From contig JAGEMR010000197.1 in NCBI GenBank assembly GCA_021030915.1, positions 1 to 40,491 on the forward strand: a stretch of DNA of 40,491 bases, in the 5' to 3' direction. The translations under genes were made by a program, and so were the position numbers. The notes below the pieces were generated by a model. It did not search any database and was not told the DNA's origin. It saw nothing but the letters and a program-made list of their open reading frames with translations. Source of the stretch: Astrothelium macrocarpum (lineage: Eukaryota; Ascomycota; Dothideomycetes; Trypetheliales; Trypetheliaceae). Within the stretch, counting starts at the first letter, position 1. Each line of letters begins with the position of its first letter. Below, one piece after another: positions 22,253-33,001 of this stretch.

Positions 22253-23335
22253 CTAGGTAGTAGACGGGCCTACATGCCTCGCAAGATCGTCTAATGCAAT
22301 ATCCCATTTAATGTCGCCAAACTGTTTTAGATGTTCTTCGAAACTTTTCACAGTAAACCTTCGTCGAGGGTACAGAAACGGGTCCGACTCATGGATTGGA
22401 TTTTGCTTGCATCCAAGACAGTAGAAGCCGTTACCCGATTGACCGGTTTGCTTATCCAGCCATGGGGTCTCAACGTTGGCCATGTACCGCTGCGGATAGC
22501 CTACGTTGAAACAGTTGATGTCATGAATTTGACGCCGACCTAAGGAATTCTGAGGAGACACAGCTAATTGTACTCTGAAAGACGGTTCTCTGTTGTCCCT
22601 GGCCCCAGGGCCGCGAACTACCGGACCGCCCATGCGCCGTTCTAAGGCACTGACTGAACCATAATGTGCGACAGCTGCCTCATAAGCAGCATGGCAATCT
22701 ATGAGGGCATCCGATCCATGAATCTTCTTCTCAAATGGCGAGTATATGCCGGGGACGCTCCTAATGTGTGGTACGGTATCCAAATCTCCCTGCTGCAGCC
22801 CAAACTTCCCCACTATTTGACTCGGGAAAACTGTAAAGTGTTCGTCTCCCCATACCAGACAGAAGAAGCAGATTCGTCTACAGGTCGGTAGGTAGATGTA
22901 TCCGCCGAAGTCACTGCATAACTCGCATTCGGCTAAGCAAAGTTTGTCGTAAAGGTCTTGGCAAGTGATAGACCGTCCACATTCAATTCGAAGGCTGCCA
23001 AGGATGGCATCACGAGCGTGTCGTGTAATATCTCTATATTGAGTAATGGACTCCAAAAGCGCTAGAGCACGGCGATTCACGACACGAAAGTTTTGAAGGG
23101 TACGGAGATCGAGTTGAGTGCATAGTATGTGTTGAAGCTCGAGAGGAAGGCTATCAAGGAGGCCAAGACCGGTTTGAGGAGTTAGGCGGTTAACCGGAGA
23201 ATATGTAGGCTCTGGAAGGTTGTCGCTCAACGTATAACTCTTGTACGTAGAACAAGGGTAGGTGATATGCCGCATATGAGGTACGTCCGATTCTGACGGG
23301 TTGTCCCCGCAAGTATTTGACTGTTGTTCCTTCAT
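22253..23335 (-). CDS. F-box-like protein with zinc-binding cysteines
   Basis: An intron-free frame of 360 codons from the first true ATG (MKEQQSNTCGDN); the in-frame extension to 23395 opens only with TTG. The F-box-like segment is LLDSLPLELQHILCTQLDLR at about residues 59-78, continuing to ~92. It is followed by CLAECELCSDF and CRRICFFCLVWGDEHF (~130-170), whose CxxC pairs suggest zinc binding, and by FYCLGCKQNP near the C-terminus with FEEHLKQF. This layout (F-box, then cysteine pairs) is a common uncharacterised type in Pezizomycotina. F-box proteins usually link targets to SCF ubiquitin ligases; no target can be named. It lies between two HET genes and shares an upstream region with the second. 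Confidence 0.75.
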   Translation of the reverse strand: MKEQQSNTCGDNPSESDVPHMRHITYPCSTYKSYTLSDNLPEPTYSPVNRLTPQTGLGLLDSLPLELQHILCTQLDLRTLQNFRVVNRRALALLESITQYRDITRHARDAILGSLRIECGRSITCQDLYDKLCLAECELCSDFGGYIYLPTCRRICFFCLVWGDEHFTVFPSQIVGKFGLQQGDLDTVPHIRSVPGIYSPFEKKIHGSDALIDCHAAYEAAVAHYGSVSALERRMGGPVVRGPGARDNREPSFRVQLAVSPQNSLGRRQIHDINCFNVGYPQRYMANVETPWLDKQTGQSGNGFYCLGCKQNPIHESDPFLYPRRRFTVKSFEEHLKQFGDIKWDIALDDLARHVGPSTT

Positions 23336-24187
23336 ATTGTAGAATTGGTTATGTGAATATTGACGAGCAGGTGTGAGAAAGGTTTGCCTTCTCAAATGAT
23401 GTCCAACACAAGGTACGGTAGATAAGATAGAAGCTGTGCTGAGGATATCTTATGTAATGACGCTAGCCAATTAGTGCCGTGCGGGTCTCATTCTTTCCAT
23501 CCTTCGTACCTTAGCTTACTAATTGCCTATATACTTCCTTACACTTGATACGATCAATGAGTTTGATCATCAGATTCAACAGATTATGAGCCCTGTCGGC
23601 GCAAAGGTAGCCGATACTGCGATGCTTGGATAAGACCAGTTCAAACTATGTAGCTTTGACAATCGTCTAGCTCTAGTCAATACTTTATCAGCAAACTTTG
23701 TGCGAGGCCTCACTGCGTTCCCCACACTGTATCTTCCAGTTCTACTGGGTTAAGGGGAGTGTTGAAATATAACCCACTATAACTTTGAGAAGAGCGTGGT
23801 TTCACCTTTTTAACAGAGAGGTCAGGTTAGCTCGAGATTTTGAGATGTTATGTCTGCTGAGTAAGAGGCCTGCTGAGTCACGACCTATTCAGTTCCTCAA
23901 GGTATGGTACCAAGAAAAAGCTAGCACTTCATTTAAGTCGTTAGACTACCGTCCTAAAGATACTTCTTAATAGCGTTATTTACTTGCCTCTGCCTCTTCA
24001 TGACGACATTAGATTCGTGGACGGGAAATGGTGGCCTAAATAAGGTACTTACTAACCGATTAAAACAAGGCAGCCTTGTGCTGTGTAGCCTTGGAATCAG
24101 CATGGGTACAATAGTATAATAGGCGCCCTTCGCCCTTCGCCCTTCACCCGCTTTTCTAGATCATCTCGAGCTTTTCTGTCTGCTAGC
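23336..24187. promoter_or_regulatory. Divergent region F-box gene / second HET gene
   Basis: About 850 bases between divergent starts. It contains three tandem CGCCCTT units close to the HET start and otherwise unremarkable sequence. The frame at 23785-23970 (+) has no recognisable features. Confidence 0.4.
24124..24144. repeat. Tandem CGCCCTT x3
   Basis: Three perfect CGCCCTT units directly in tandem, followed by CACCC, 44 bases upstream of the second HET start codon. Could be a length-variable promoter tract or a leader element; no function is shown. Confidence 0.7.
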
Positions 24188-26173
24188 ATGACTCCCCGAT
24201 TTTGTTATCAGCCTCTAAAGACCGAGCCACGGGAGATAAGGCTTGTTAAAATCTTGGCCGGGAAGGGTGAAGATGAGATTGAATGCCAAGTGTTCCACTC
24301 AGCCTTGTCGAGAGTGTTTGAAGCTCCACTCTCGGGTCCTACGATCTCTGTTCAACAAAGTGGCTCGAGCCTGGCTTTCACAGAGTATGACGCCTTGTCG
24401 TATACGTGGGGCGATGTATCCGAAAAAAGAAACATAGTGCTTAATAGCTACCCTTTTCTTGTTACACTGAATCTCCGGAGCGCGTTGCGTCATCTACGCT
24501 CATCCACTGCAAATCGTATCTTTTGGATTGATGCCATTTGTCTCAATCAAGCCGATCAATTAGAGAAGTCACAACAAATCCCGGCCATGCATATGATTTA
24601 TGAGAACGCGCAGTCCGTTATCGTATGGCTCGGACCAAAGTCTATGGACAGCAATATTGGTATGGACTACATAATCGACATGGCCACTCTTGTGGAGACA
24701 GGAAGAGAAGATGAAGTAAACGACATGACATCTGTAGACGAATGGCCCCTCAAGTTGTTCCCTCGTCCACCCTTCACCTTGCGCGATGGGCGCGCCGCTC
24801 TAGCTTTCTACAGGCTGCTGGCTCGGCCGTGGTGGCGTCGTGCTTGGATTGTGCAAGAGATCTCTTCCGGCCACTCAGTCGTAGTACAGTGCGGGCAGAA
24901 GACGGTTTCGTGGCGACAGTTTAAAGTTGCGTTGCATATTGTGAGGATAAACCACAAGGCGCTTGTGCCATTTACGGACATCACAGCACGAGGAATGAGC
25001 GATGGGAGGCAGAGCGGAGACGAGAAAGTGACAGAGACGTGGCCAGCTGACGTCGCTAATAATGCACTTTCACTACTCTACGATCGTGAACGGTCCCTAA
25101 ATCGAAGAGATATGGGCTCCAGCTTGAATGGACCATGTACACGACTTTGGGGTTCCGGTGCAAGCCCTGCCTCAGACCTCTCTTGGGTTCTGGGACTGAA
25201 TAGGGCGAGACTTTGCTCGACTCCGCACGACCGCATCTACTCCGTTCTTGGAATGTCGGGTCGTGGCTTCCAGGAAATGCACAAGGTGGACTACACCCAG
25301 TCTATTTTCCAGCTTTACCGCAATGTAATACGCGATTATGCGAGCTTCACTGGATCTCTGGATATCATTCTCTTCTCACAGCACTCAATTTGGCATAATG
25401 ACCAAGATCAGTCCTCCTGGGCCCCTGATTGGGGTCGCCCGGAACGGTCGGCCGTTCTTCATCAAAACAGGCACGGCTTGATAGACCCCCTTCCCATGAA
25501 CTCTGGACGTTGGCAATTTTCCGGTGACATGCGTCGCCTTAAGGTTACTGGGTATGTCGTTGGCAAGATCATCAACGTTGGACTGGAATTCAATACGGTG
25601 CTCAATCCACACCAGCCCTACTTCAATGCTGACATACGGTCAAAGCTTACGTTGTCAGGGGTCGATCCACCACCCCTACAGATGCGGCGATGGTGGGAAT
25701 TTCGGGAGGAGCTCATCGGCGATGGGTTAATGAAAGCGGCTGCGAAACGAATACCGGTGGACGAAAGCATCTGGTCGAAGGAGCTCGAGCTATTTCTGGG
25801 TGTGCTGTCTATTCGGTTCTTTCCTTCCGCAAAGCGCCACTTCCAGGCTGCATGCTTTTTCGAACCCGATCGACGGCTTCTTTCCGAAAATGATCAATTT
25901 CAGGAAATAACGAGATTTTGGCAGACAATGGAATATTTAGTGACATCGAGGACTTTGGGTTCACTGACTGACGACCGGCTAGTCCTGGCCCCTGACTTCA
26001 CAGAAGCCGATGACATGGTGTGTTTAGTGACAGGATGCTCAAGTCCTGTAGTCTTGAGGAGGAGAGACAATGGCTCGGTAACTTACCTAGGAGATTGCTA
26101 TATCCTAGGCTTGAGCAGTCCAAGTGACATTTTTATGAACGAAACATGCCCGAAGATGTTTGAGATTGTATGA
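24188..26173 (+). CDS. HET-domain protein (second)
   Basis: An intron-free frame of 661 codons. Motifs in order: YQPLKTEPREIRLVKIL (~8-24), the usual HET opening; YDALSYTWGD (~67-77); LRSALRHLRS; FWIDAICLNQADQLEKSQQI (~111-130); YENAQSVIVWLG (~137-148); RPWWRRAWIVQEI (~213-225); CSTPHDRIYSVLGM (~344-357); and near the C-terminus VVLRRRDNGSVTYLGDCYI, a module common to this class. HET proteins trigger incompatibility cell death or related defence in fungi. It is not a close copy of the neighbouring HET gene: motifs are shared but intron content and C-termini differ. Codon use shows no sharp difference from the core genes. Confidence 0.92.
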   Translation: MTPRFCYQPLKTEPREIRLVKILAGKGEDEIECQVFHSALSRVFEAPLSGPTISVQQSGSSLAFTEYDALSYTWGDVSEKRNIVLNSYPFLVTLNLRSALRHLRSSTANRIFWIDAICLNQADQLEKSQQIPAMHMIYENAQSVIVWLGPKSMDSNIGMDYIIDMATLVETGREDEVNDMTSVDEWPLKLFPRPPFTLRDGRAALAFYRLLARPWWRRAWIVQEISSGHSVVVQCGQKTVSWRQFKVALHIVRINHKALVPFTDITARGMSDGRQSGDEKVTETWPADVANNALSLLYDRERSLNRRDMGSSLNGPCTRLWGSGASPASDLSWVLGLNRARLCSTPHDRIYSVLGMSGRGFQEMHKVDYTQSIFQLYRNVIRDYASFTGSLDIILFSQHSIWHNDQDQSSWAPDWGRPERSAVLHQNRHGLIDPLPMNSGRWQFSGDMRRLKVTGYVVGKIINVGLEFNTVLNPHQPYFNADIRSKLTLSGVDPPPLQMRRWWEFREELIGDGLMKAAAKRIPVDESIWSKELELFLGVLSIRFFPSAKRHFQAACFFEPDRRLLSENDQFQEITRFWQTMEYLVTSRTLGSLTDDRLVLAPDFTEADDMVCLVTGCSSPVVLRRRDNGSVTYLGDCYILGLSSPSDIFMNETCPKMFEIV

Positions 26174-26559
26174 TCCAAGGTTGCCAACGTGTTTAGAGTA
26201 CGCGACGAGCCTCTCATTACTGCACAGCAACAGGTCACGGCGCGCGGGGGCCCGCCCCAAGTCGTGATCTCATTGTTAGCAGCCTGCGTTTCGCTTATTT
26301 GTGCTGGAGCTCTGAGCTGTTGCGCAAAATAATCCTCCTCAATTCGTCTCTCGCTGGCTCTGGCTTACCTGTTTCTGGCGGACTCTGACACTTCCGGCCA
26401 ACCCTCCCCTTGCCTGACTCTGGCGTGTCTATCTCAGATGTATCTCCCTCAGATGCGTCTGCCTTTAGCGAAATTTCCCGCTTCCGACAGCGTTTCCCTT
26501 TGCCTTTGGCTGCTTTGGCGGACATCATCTCTATGTTTCTGCCTTCACTCGAGGTTCGT
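26174..26559. other. Low-complexity region before the amidohydrolase relic
   Basis: No gene can be supported. Between 26340 and 26530 the plus strand is rich in TCTGRCTCTGGC-like words, giving Ser/Pro-rich frames on plus (26410-26592) and a Lys/Arg/Glu-rich frame on minus (26295-26528). Both look like composition effects; a relic of a repeat is possible. Confidence 0.4.
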
Positions 26560-27645
26560 ACATTATTCCAGGCGCTTCAATTGGTCTATTGACCTTGCTC
26601 CTAGCTCTGAGAGATGCCGGCGGTGATTCATTCGGCTGGTACGTACCTGATTGGACTGTTGAGTCTAATTAAAACCTTTGTCGTCCCGTTTATATCAGAA
26701 CTGCTATCTTCCCTGTCACTGCTCCTGGCCTATGCATCAAGGTAAGTCCCTACGAGAGCGGCCAACTCGCCAAGGAAATCAACAAATTGAAGGTGCAGGT
26801 CTGCGATGGTAACGCTACTCACTACGGCTTCTTTGCTTCTGTTCCATCACTGCCGAACACTGAGCTTTGCATGGTGGAGATTGGTCGCGTGTTTGATGAC
26901 TTACGTACCGATGGCACCAGTGGGTGCAAGAAGAAATGTCGCCCGCGACTGCGAAAGATATCATTCACCGCAGACCTCGTCGGGAGGCCCCCAAGAAGAA
27001 CAGACGAGAACATCTTAGAATTTTTTTCTCGGTAAATTATTGATGAATTGCTCACAATTTGTAATTGTCAAGAATGATATGGGGTCCTCCCGACGAAGCT
27101 TACGGCGAATGATACCTTTAGCGGGTGACATTTCTTATTGCATCCACTGGTGATGGCGTAGTATTGATGACGTGGTATGTAAGTGAGAACCACTACCTTG
27201 GCCATCCTGACTTTCGGCCAATCTGGTAGGAGCTGAACAAGAGGGAAGAAGGGGTGTTTGCACATCTGACGCATCCCATGGACGTTCAGTTGATAAACTC
27301 CCAGCTACCCTAGCCAATATTTGACTATCCGCATGAGACAGGCCGCACAGCCATTAATCTCATTCTCTCGGGCATGCTTGGTGAGATCGCAAGAGACTGC
27401 AAAATGATTCTATCGCATGCAGGCGGAACATTGCCAATGCTCCCTGGACGTGTGGAGGGTTTGCCACCATTTTTAGTGTCCGGAAAGAAAAGTGTGGAGG
27501 AGATCGGGAGGAGGCAGGCTGGTTCTTCTATAATACGGCGTTGTCGAGCGATGATGCGCAGCTGGCGGCGTTGACGAAGGTTGAGAAAAAGGAACATATC
27601 TTCTTTGGGAGCGATTTCCCAGATGCGCCGGAGCATTGAGTACGA
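26560..27645 (+). pseudogene. Decayed amidohydrolase (ACMSD/6-MSA decarboxylase-like)
   Basis: Fragments in order match the amidohydrolase-2 family: ALRDAGGDSFGWYVPDW (near 26600), RTAIFPVTAPG (near 26698), QLAKEINKL...THYGFFASVPSL, HYLGHPDFRPIW (near 27195), DYPHETGRTAINLILSG, CKMILSHAGGTLP (near 27400), and, one frame away, FYNTALSS and HIFFGSDFPDAPEH (27590-27640). Damage seen: an in-frame TAA after TVESN, in-frame TAG codons after FRPIW and after NSQLP, a frameshift near 27525, no HxH metal-binding start, and a 238-bp insertion at 26915-27152. Intact relatives are zinc enzymes that decarboxylate small aromatic or related acids. This copy cannot make that protein. No other pathway genes lie nearby. 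Confidence 0.85.
26915..27152. mobile_element. MITE-like insertion, 238 bp, long imperfect TIRs
   Basis: The ends are inverted copies: CACCAGTGG at 26915-26923 and CCACTGGTG at 27144-27152, with pairing continuing imperfectly for about 75 bases inwards (AAGAAATGTC, TATCATTC, TCGTCGGGAGG are shared). A four-base ATGG flanks each side (26911-26914 and 27153-27156), as expected of a target-site duplication. Removing the element and one ATGG rejoins the amidohydrolase frame exactly (TDG followed by VVLM). The centre is A+T-rich and encodes nothing. Superfamily is not identified; four-base duplications do not decide it. Confidence 0.85.
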
Positions 27646-28525
27646 TACTATAGTGTCTACTAGAAAATAGTGTGGTGTTGGATAGAGAGACCTTGGAAGA
27701 TATTTCACATCGGTTTGCTCTGAAGCTGTTCCCGCGTTTGAGGACATAGAATTGAAACGATTCTGCCAACAACGATATGATGTACCACGAGCCATCCAAA
27801 TTGTGGATCTCAAATGAAATCGAATTATCATGATTTCTCTCGCTTGTCACACGCCGAATGTTGAGGGAATCCTATTGCGTCACTGGTGGAAATGTATTAG
27901 ATTAGCCATGTCCAAACAAGAAGCTCCGCATATACATGTGGGTCCCCGGTCAAGATGCGGGCTCTAGAATAGCCTCTCTACTCTCTATTCCAGGTTCTTG
28001 TTGTCATGTCTCAACAAATTTTAGCGTCTCCGATTTGCGCAGTCTTTGGTTATTTGTATGTGACCAATTAAAAAAGCAAGTTACAGGTCATGCTACTAGG
28101 ATCGATAAGATGGTAAAGTAAAAGGCACAATGGGGTTGTAAGCAATCAAGGCAATCTGCGGGCTGCGCGTCATATGGCGACGTTCGCAGGGTGTCCCTGA
28201 GCAGATGGAAGCTCAGCCAAGAGCCACATTTCTCTCCCAGCATCGTCGCATTTTGGAGCGCGTCCCAAACCACCATCAGACTCCTTCCACCGCGCTTCAT
28301 ATCCTCAATTGCATCTTCCATCTCGTTTCCTTTCCTTGTTTGTAATTGTAGTACATGTCTTTGCTTTCGGAACCTTGTGATACCCCCTCTGCGTCCCATA
28401 CGCAGCTCTCCTAATTAATCCTACTTGCCGCGGCTCCCCGTCACGCCCGGCCAACATCTGACAGCCTTTCCATCCAACTCCAGGGAAGGAAAGCTGTCGT
28501 CGACCATTTTCGAATCCACCCAAGA
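27646..28525. promoter_or_regulatory. Region upstream of EFR3
   Basis: About 880 bases between the amidohydrolase relic and EFR3. The left part has no recognisable gene; antisense frames reaching into it belong to the relic. The right part, from roughly 28300, is CT-rich and is likely the EFR3 promoter and leader. Confidence 0.4.
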
Positions 28526-31500
28526 ATGAATGCAGTACGGCGATCGGTGCGCCCGAAGCATCAAGTCCTCATTTTGAAATGTTATCCAAAGCTGGGGAGG
28601 AACAATCAAGAAGCGAAGCCTAATTCGAGTGAACTGAGCTATTTACTATACTATGCGAGCACGCGACGGAGCAAGCTGCAAAAAGTCGGCCATTTCCTGG
28701 AGAGACGGACCTTGAGTGATGTTTCGAGAGGTCGCACTGGGTTCGTGTCAATTCCATCGACTTTTACCACATCGCTATTTAGCTAGAGGCAATTGCCAAA
28801 ACACGCAACATCTCGCTGACACGATTTCATACGTAGCAACATTCAAGTTACCCTTCAAATCCTCAGAGCGCTCATTGAGAAATGTCCGCGCGACCTTCCC
28901 CTCTACGCAAATTTCGTGTTGAGCATCCTGGAAAACATCTTGCGCTCAGGTGATGCCCAGTCATGCGAAGACACTGTTGAAACCTTTCAAGCTTTCTGCC
29001 AACATCAGGATCTTGCGAACCTTGCTGCAAACCAAGATTACTTGAAGCAATACGAGGATCTCGTCAGTCACTATGCTGTGTTTGCCTCAAAAGACACTCC
29101 TATTCGAACAAAGGGCCCTACAAGCGTTCCTATTGCGGTCAGACATCGAGAGACAGGACTGGAAGCCCTGAAGGCGGTAGTGTCTTCTGAGTCACTCTCA
29201 GCAGATACTTCAAAGCAACTAGACTTGATAATACCAGTGGTTTTGGAAAATCTCTATTCTAAACATGGCAGCTATTTGGAACGCCTACAAGAACGGGAGC
29301 AAGAAAAGGAGAGACTGGAAAGGGAACAGGCATTCAAGAGACGCCAAAGCACATCTACCATGCGAACTGCGGGGACGGACGAAGCTGATCCAATCGCTGC
29401 TTCAGGAACAACGGCCGATGCTGATAAACTCGCTGAAGAGGAGGTGGGATGTCTGGCGTTATCGGTTTTGAGAGTAATATTTAATGTAGTAAATCGAAGT
29501 CAGCTGCGCATAGCTACGGCCGCTGTGCTACGTTTCCTTGCAAAGAGGATTACATCTCAGCCGTCCACGAACAATGGCTCTGGACTTCTACCGGAGAGCG
29601 ACTGGTCAGTTCGACTCTTTGATATTATGTGCAGGTCCGCACCGGTGCAAGATCATTTCGTCGTCTTGGTCACGACAGTCGAAACCCTGATCAGGAGTCC
29701 CATCGTGGAAGGTGACATGCAGAAGCAGCTATTGCTTGCTACGATCATTGGATGGCTTCTCAGTTCCGATATAAACTTCATTGGCCTTATCGTAATAGAT
29801 GTCCTCATAGGGTTCGTCCAGCACATACTGCTCATCCTACAGCTTGGTGGTAAAGGCTCAGCGCTGGAGCCCCATGACCAGCAAGCTGATGTTATAGGGA
29901 ACGGTGGTTTTCCATCAACTTCACAGCAGCTAATGGCCAATGCAAATAACCATGGCCCTCCTGTCGTGGAGGTCGTCCGAGATCCTTCGGAAACCCGAAT
30001 GGAGCTTCTGGAACAATTAAAACGATGCATTGCGGATCTGGCTACCCATGTCTATTACACTGACCAAATAACTGACATGGTCTCGACGATCTTGTTACGA
30101 TTGAAGCCATCACCGAGATCTAGCATTGCTAACTCTACTGCTGCGGTAGAAAATCCCGCAGGCACTGTCGAGGCCATCGCCGATTCTGCAAGCATCAATG
30201 AGAAACCAAATACTGATGGATTCTTTTCGTTTGAGACTGCCAGGATTACTGCGATGCTTGCTGTTAAGGACATCTTGCTGGTTGCCAATAAACGCGATTC
30301 CAAAGGTAACCTAGTCGCTGGGAGTCGGAATCAAGTCATGTTTTCGGTGTGGGAAGGCACACAATGGCTTCTTCGAGATCCTAATGGCTTAGCCCGAAGA
30401 GCATACGTTGATGCTTTACTGACTTGGCTCAAATTTGAGCCAACGAAGAATGATCTCATGGCTAAAGACAAGAATCTCTCCCAGAGTAAGAGTGTCAGGA
30501 ATGGGGAGAGTCTTGCAAAAAGAGCAGTCTCCAATGCTTCTCGAGAAAAAGGCTTCAAATCTGCGAGATCATCCTTCCTTTCACTATTGCATCTAGCAGT
30601 CTATGAGAACGCTCACCAGTACTGCAACGTCGAATCGGAAATCCTGCTATTGCACCTGCTTTTAACCAGTCTCGTCCAGAAGCTTGGCGTCAATGCTGCG
30701 AAAAGCGGGCTCCCAATGATATGGCGCCTGCAAGAGGATATTCCCACCATAGATCATCCCATCTGCAAGGTCCACATCGGTAGTCTGGTCCATGGTTATC
30801 TTTGGGCTTTGGTTGAGTACTTTAATATTGATGCTTCCAGAGCTGGTAACGAGATCGAAAACGAGATTTCGCGAAGACGGTCAACTGGCTTGTGGGCTAA
30901 GAGCATCCAAATACCTCCGCTTTCGCTGGACAAAACTCTCGGTGCTCCAGCAACTCCGTTAGCAGAAACTCTTTCGCCAAGCACTGTCCGTTTAGCCTCA
31001 TTGAAACCCTTTGACCATCGCGAAGGCCTCGTTGATCGCATCAGTGAGGCATACGGTATTATGATCTCATCGCCACCATCTAGTCCCCCAGGTTCCCCTG
31101 GCCGGAGTACTGGCTCTATAGCTGGATTGACATCCTCCTACTTGAATTTGCAACCCCTGGTTCATGAGTATCCCCAGTTACCAAACAAGGTCAAGGAACA
31201 GCTGCTCTCAGATTGGACGCGTGAATCATGCATAGCGGCAACCACTTCTGACAGTCGGTCGGCATCCTCGTTTACTGGATCAAAGACGGGGAAAAGTGCT
31301 GGTGCTGTTCGCCAACAAAACTTCGCGACAAATGGCGATACCGTAGACACCGTGGCTCCTGATTACCAACTCGACAGTCGACACCATCCCTCTCACCCCG
31401 CCCATGGCCAGCCTTTTCACAGCAAAAACTTGAATCGTGGCTCTCCCGATACAGATACATCATCGACCTCTCGCTCTACACCTCGCGTTGACGATCTGAA

Positions 31501-33001
31501 ACGATTCTTGGCTTCTCCGATTTTGATTGGGGGCGTTGGAGGAACGTTTCCAATAGTGTTACGTGGCAACCGAAATCGGAGAGACGCAGATCCTGACGAT
31601 ACTGCAAGTGACAGTATGGTCAGTGCAGGTGAAATCTCTGCTAGTGAATACAGTTTCGGAGGCACACCGACACCATCGCAACGGCCTGGTCTACAGAAAG
31701 ATGCTGTGGATGGACCTTCAAGCCGAGAGCGAGAGGATTTGAATGCAAGCTACGAGGCTTTGCTACACTCTCAAAGGCGCGCAACCGAATATCAAGACAC
31801 CATTGGCGGTGTACCGGAGCTGAGTCCAAGTCCTAACGTTGCAACCTTCCCGTCTCCCTTACACAGTAGACCTCAAACAGCAGATACCGAAAAGTCTGAA
31901 GGTACAGAAGCTGACACATCACCCACTCCTCGCGAAGCAAACTTTGTTCCGACTTCACCACCACGGCCATCCAGTGCTCTTGGGCACCACCATGTCACTG
32001 CGGACGAAGCACCTATTCCCGAGCCCGAATCCTCCGAGTCTGATGTCCCACCAGTACCCCCTCTCCCAAGAGGTCTTTCAACACAGAATTACAAAATCCC
32101 CGGCGCCTTTCCTTTGACGCCCAATCTCGAGGGACCCATCAGCCCAGTCAGCGACACCACCAGCAAACAAGTCGAAACCCTAGAAACCATCTCCCCACCT
32201 CCCAAGAACGGCGACCACACCATCCCTCCTCTTCGACCCACCCTCAAATCACCTCCACCAGACCCCCAAGCGTCCATCGTCGCCAAAGCCAAGTCGGCAG
32301 CCCTCGCGGCCGTCACTACCGACCCCAACAACAACGCGACCCCACCCCATCCGCAAACCCAGCTCCAAACCCACCCGCCCGCGCACCACACCCGCAACAC
32401 CTCCGCCGACGAAGCCAACACGCAAGAAGCCTCAGCCGAGCGCACCGCACTCGCCCTGCTCCGCGGCGCCCAGCACCAGCTCGCGCGCGCCGACGACCGG
32501 CACCCCGCGGCGACGTCGCGGACGGGCTCGCCCGTGCGCGACACTGCGGGCTCGTACTTCCAGGAGACCGGGTTGGGCAAGGAGCGCCCCGTCACGCCGA
32601 CGAGTGTGCGCGGTGGTGAGGGGGTCAGTCCTGCGAGGAGTGCCAAGGGAGGGGGACTGCGGCCGACGACGCCGACGAAGAGCGCGTTGAAGAAGAGCGA
32701 GGGTGGGGATGTGGGGAAGGGCGGGCGTGCGAGGAGTTTGAGCGGTGGCGGGGCGAGGAAGAAGGCGGTTGTTGCGGTGGCGCAGGAGAGGGAGGGGAAG
32801 AAGCAGGGGGTGGCGAGTTTGGGGAGGAAGAGTGGGAAGGGGAGTGTGAGGGACGGGCAGAGGGGACGAGTGAATGTGAGGGAGTTGTTGGAGGGGATTG
32901 ATGGGGGAGGGGGAAAGGGGAGGTTGGAGGATGGAGGTTTAGGGATCGGGTTTGGCGAGGAGTTGGGAAGGGAAAGGCCGGTTAGCAGGCCGCCTTATTG
33001 A
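28526..33001 (+). CDS. EFR3: Efr3, plasma-membrane scaffold of PI4-kinase Stt4
   Basis: Two exons, 28526-28740 and 28837-33001 (1,459 codons), with a 96-nt intron (GTTCGT...CGTAG). Splicing yields the conserved run DVSRGRTG-NIQVTLQIL. The N-terminus, RPKHQVLILKCYPK then SSELSYLLYYASTRRSKLQ, is diagnostic for Efr3; the basic, Cys-containing start is the membrane-binding part. Armadillo-like helical repeats run to about residue 750 (LPLYANFVLSILENILRSG; LFDIMCRSAPVQDHFVVLV; AHQYCNVESEILLLHLLL). The rest is a long disordered Ser/Pro-rich tail with charged patches. With Ypp1/TTC7 it recruits Stt4/PI4KIIIalpha to make PI4P at the plasma membrane. GTTCGT is an unusual donor but the frame and the family sequence fix it. 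The last ~1 kb switches from C-rich to G-rich. Confidence 0.93.

Noticed and set aside
27325..27831. 168-codon minus-strand frame
   Set aside because: Antisense to the amidohydrolase relic, which explains the sequence by family motifs on the plus strand.
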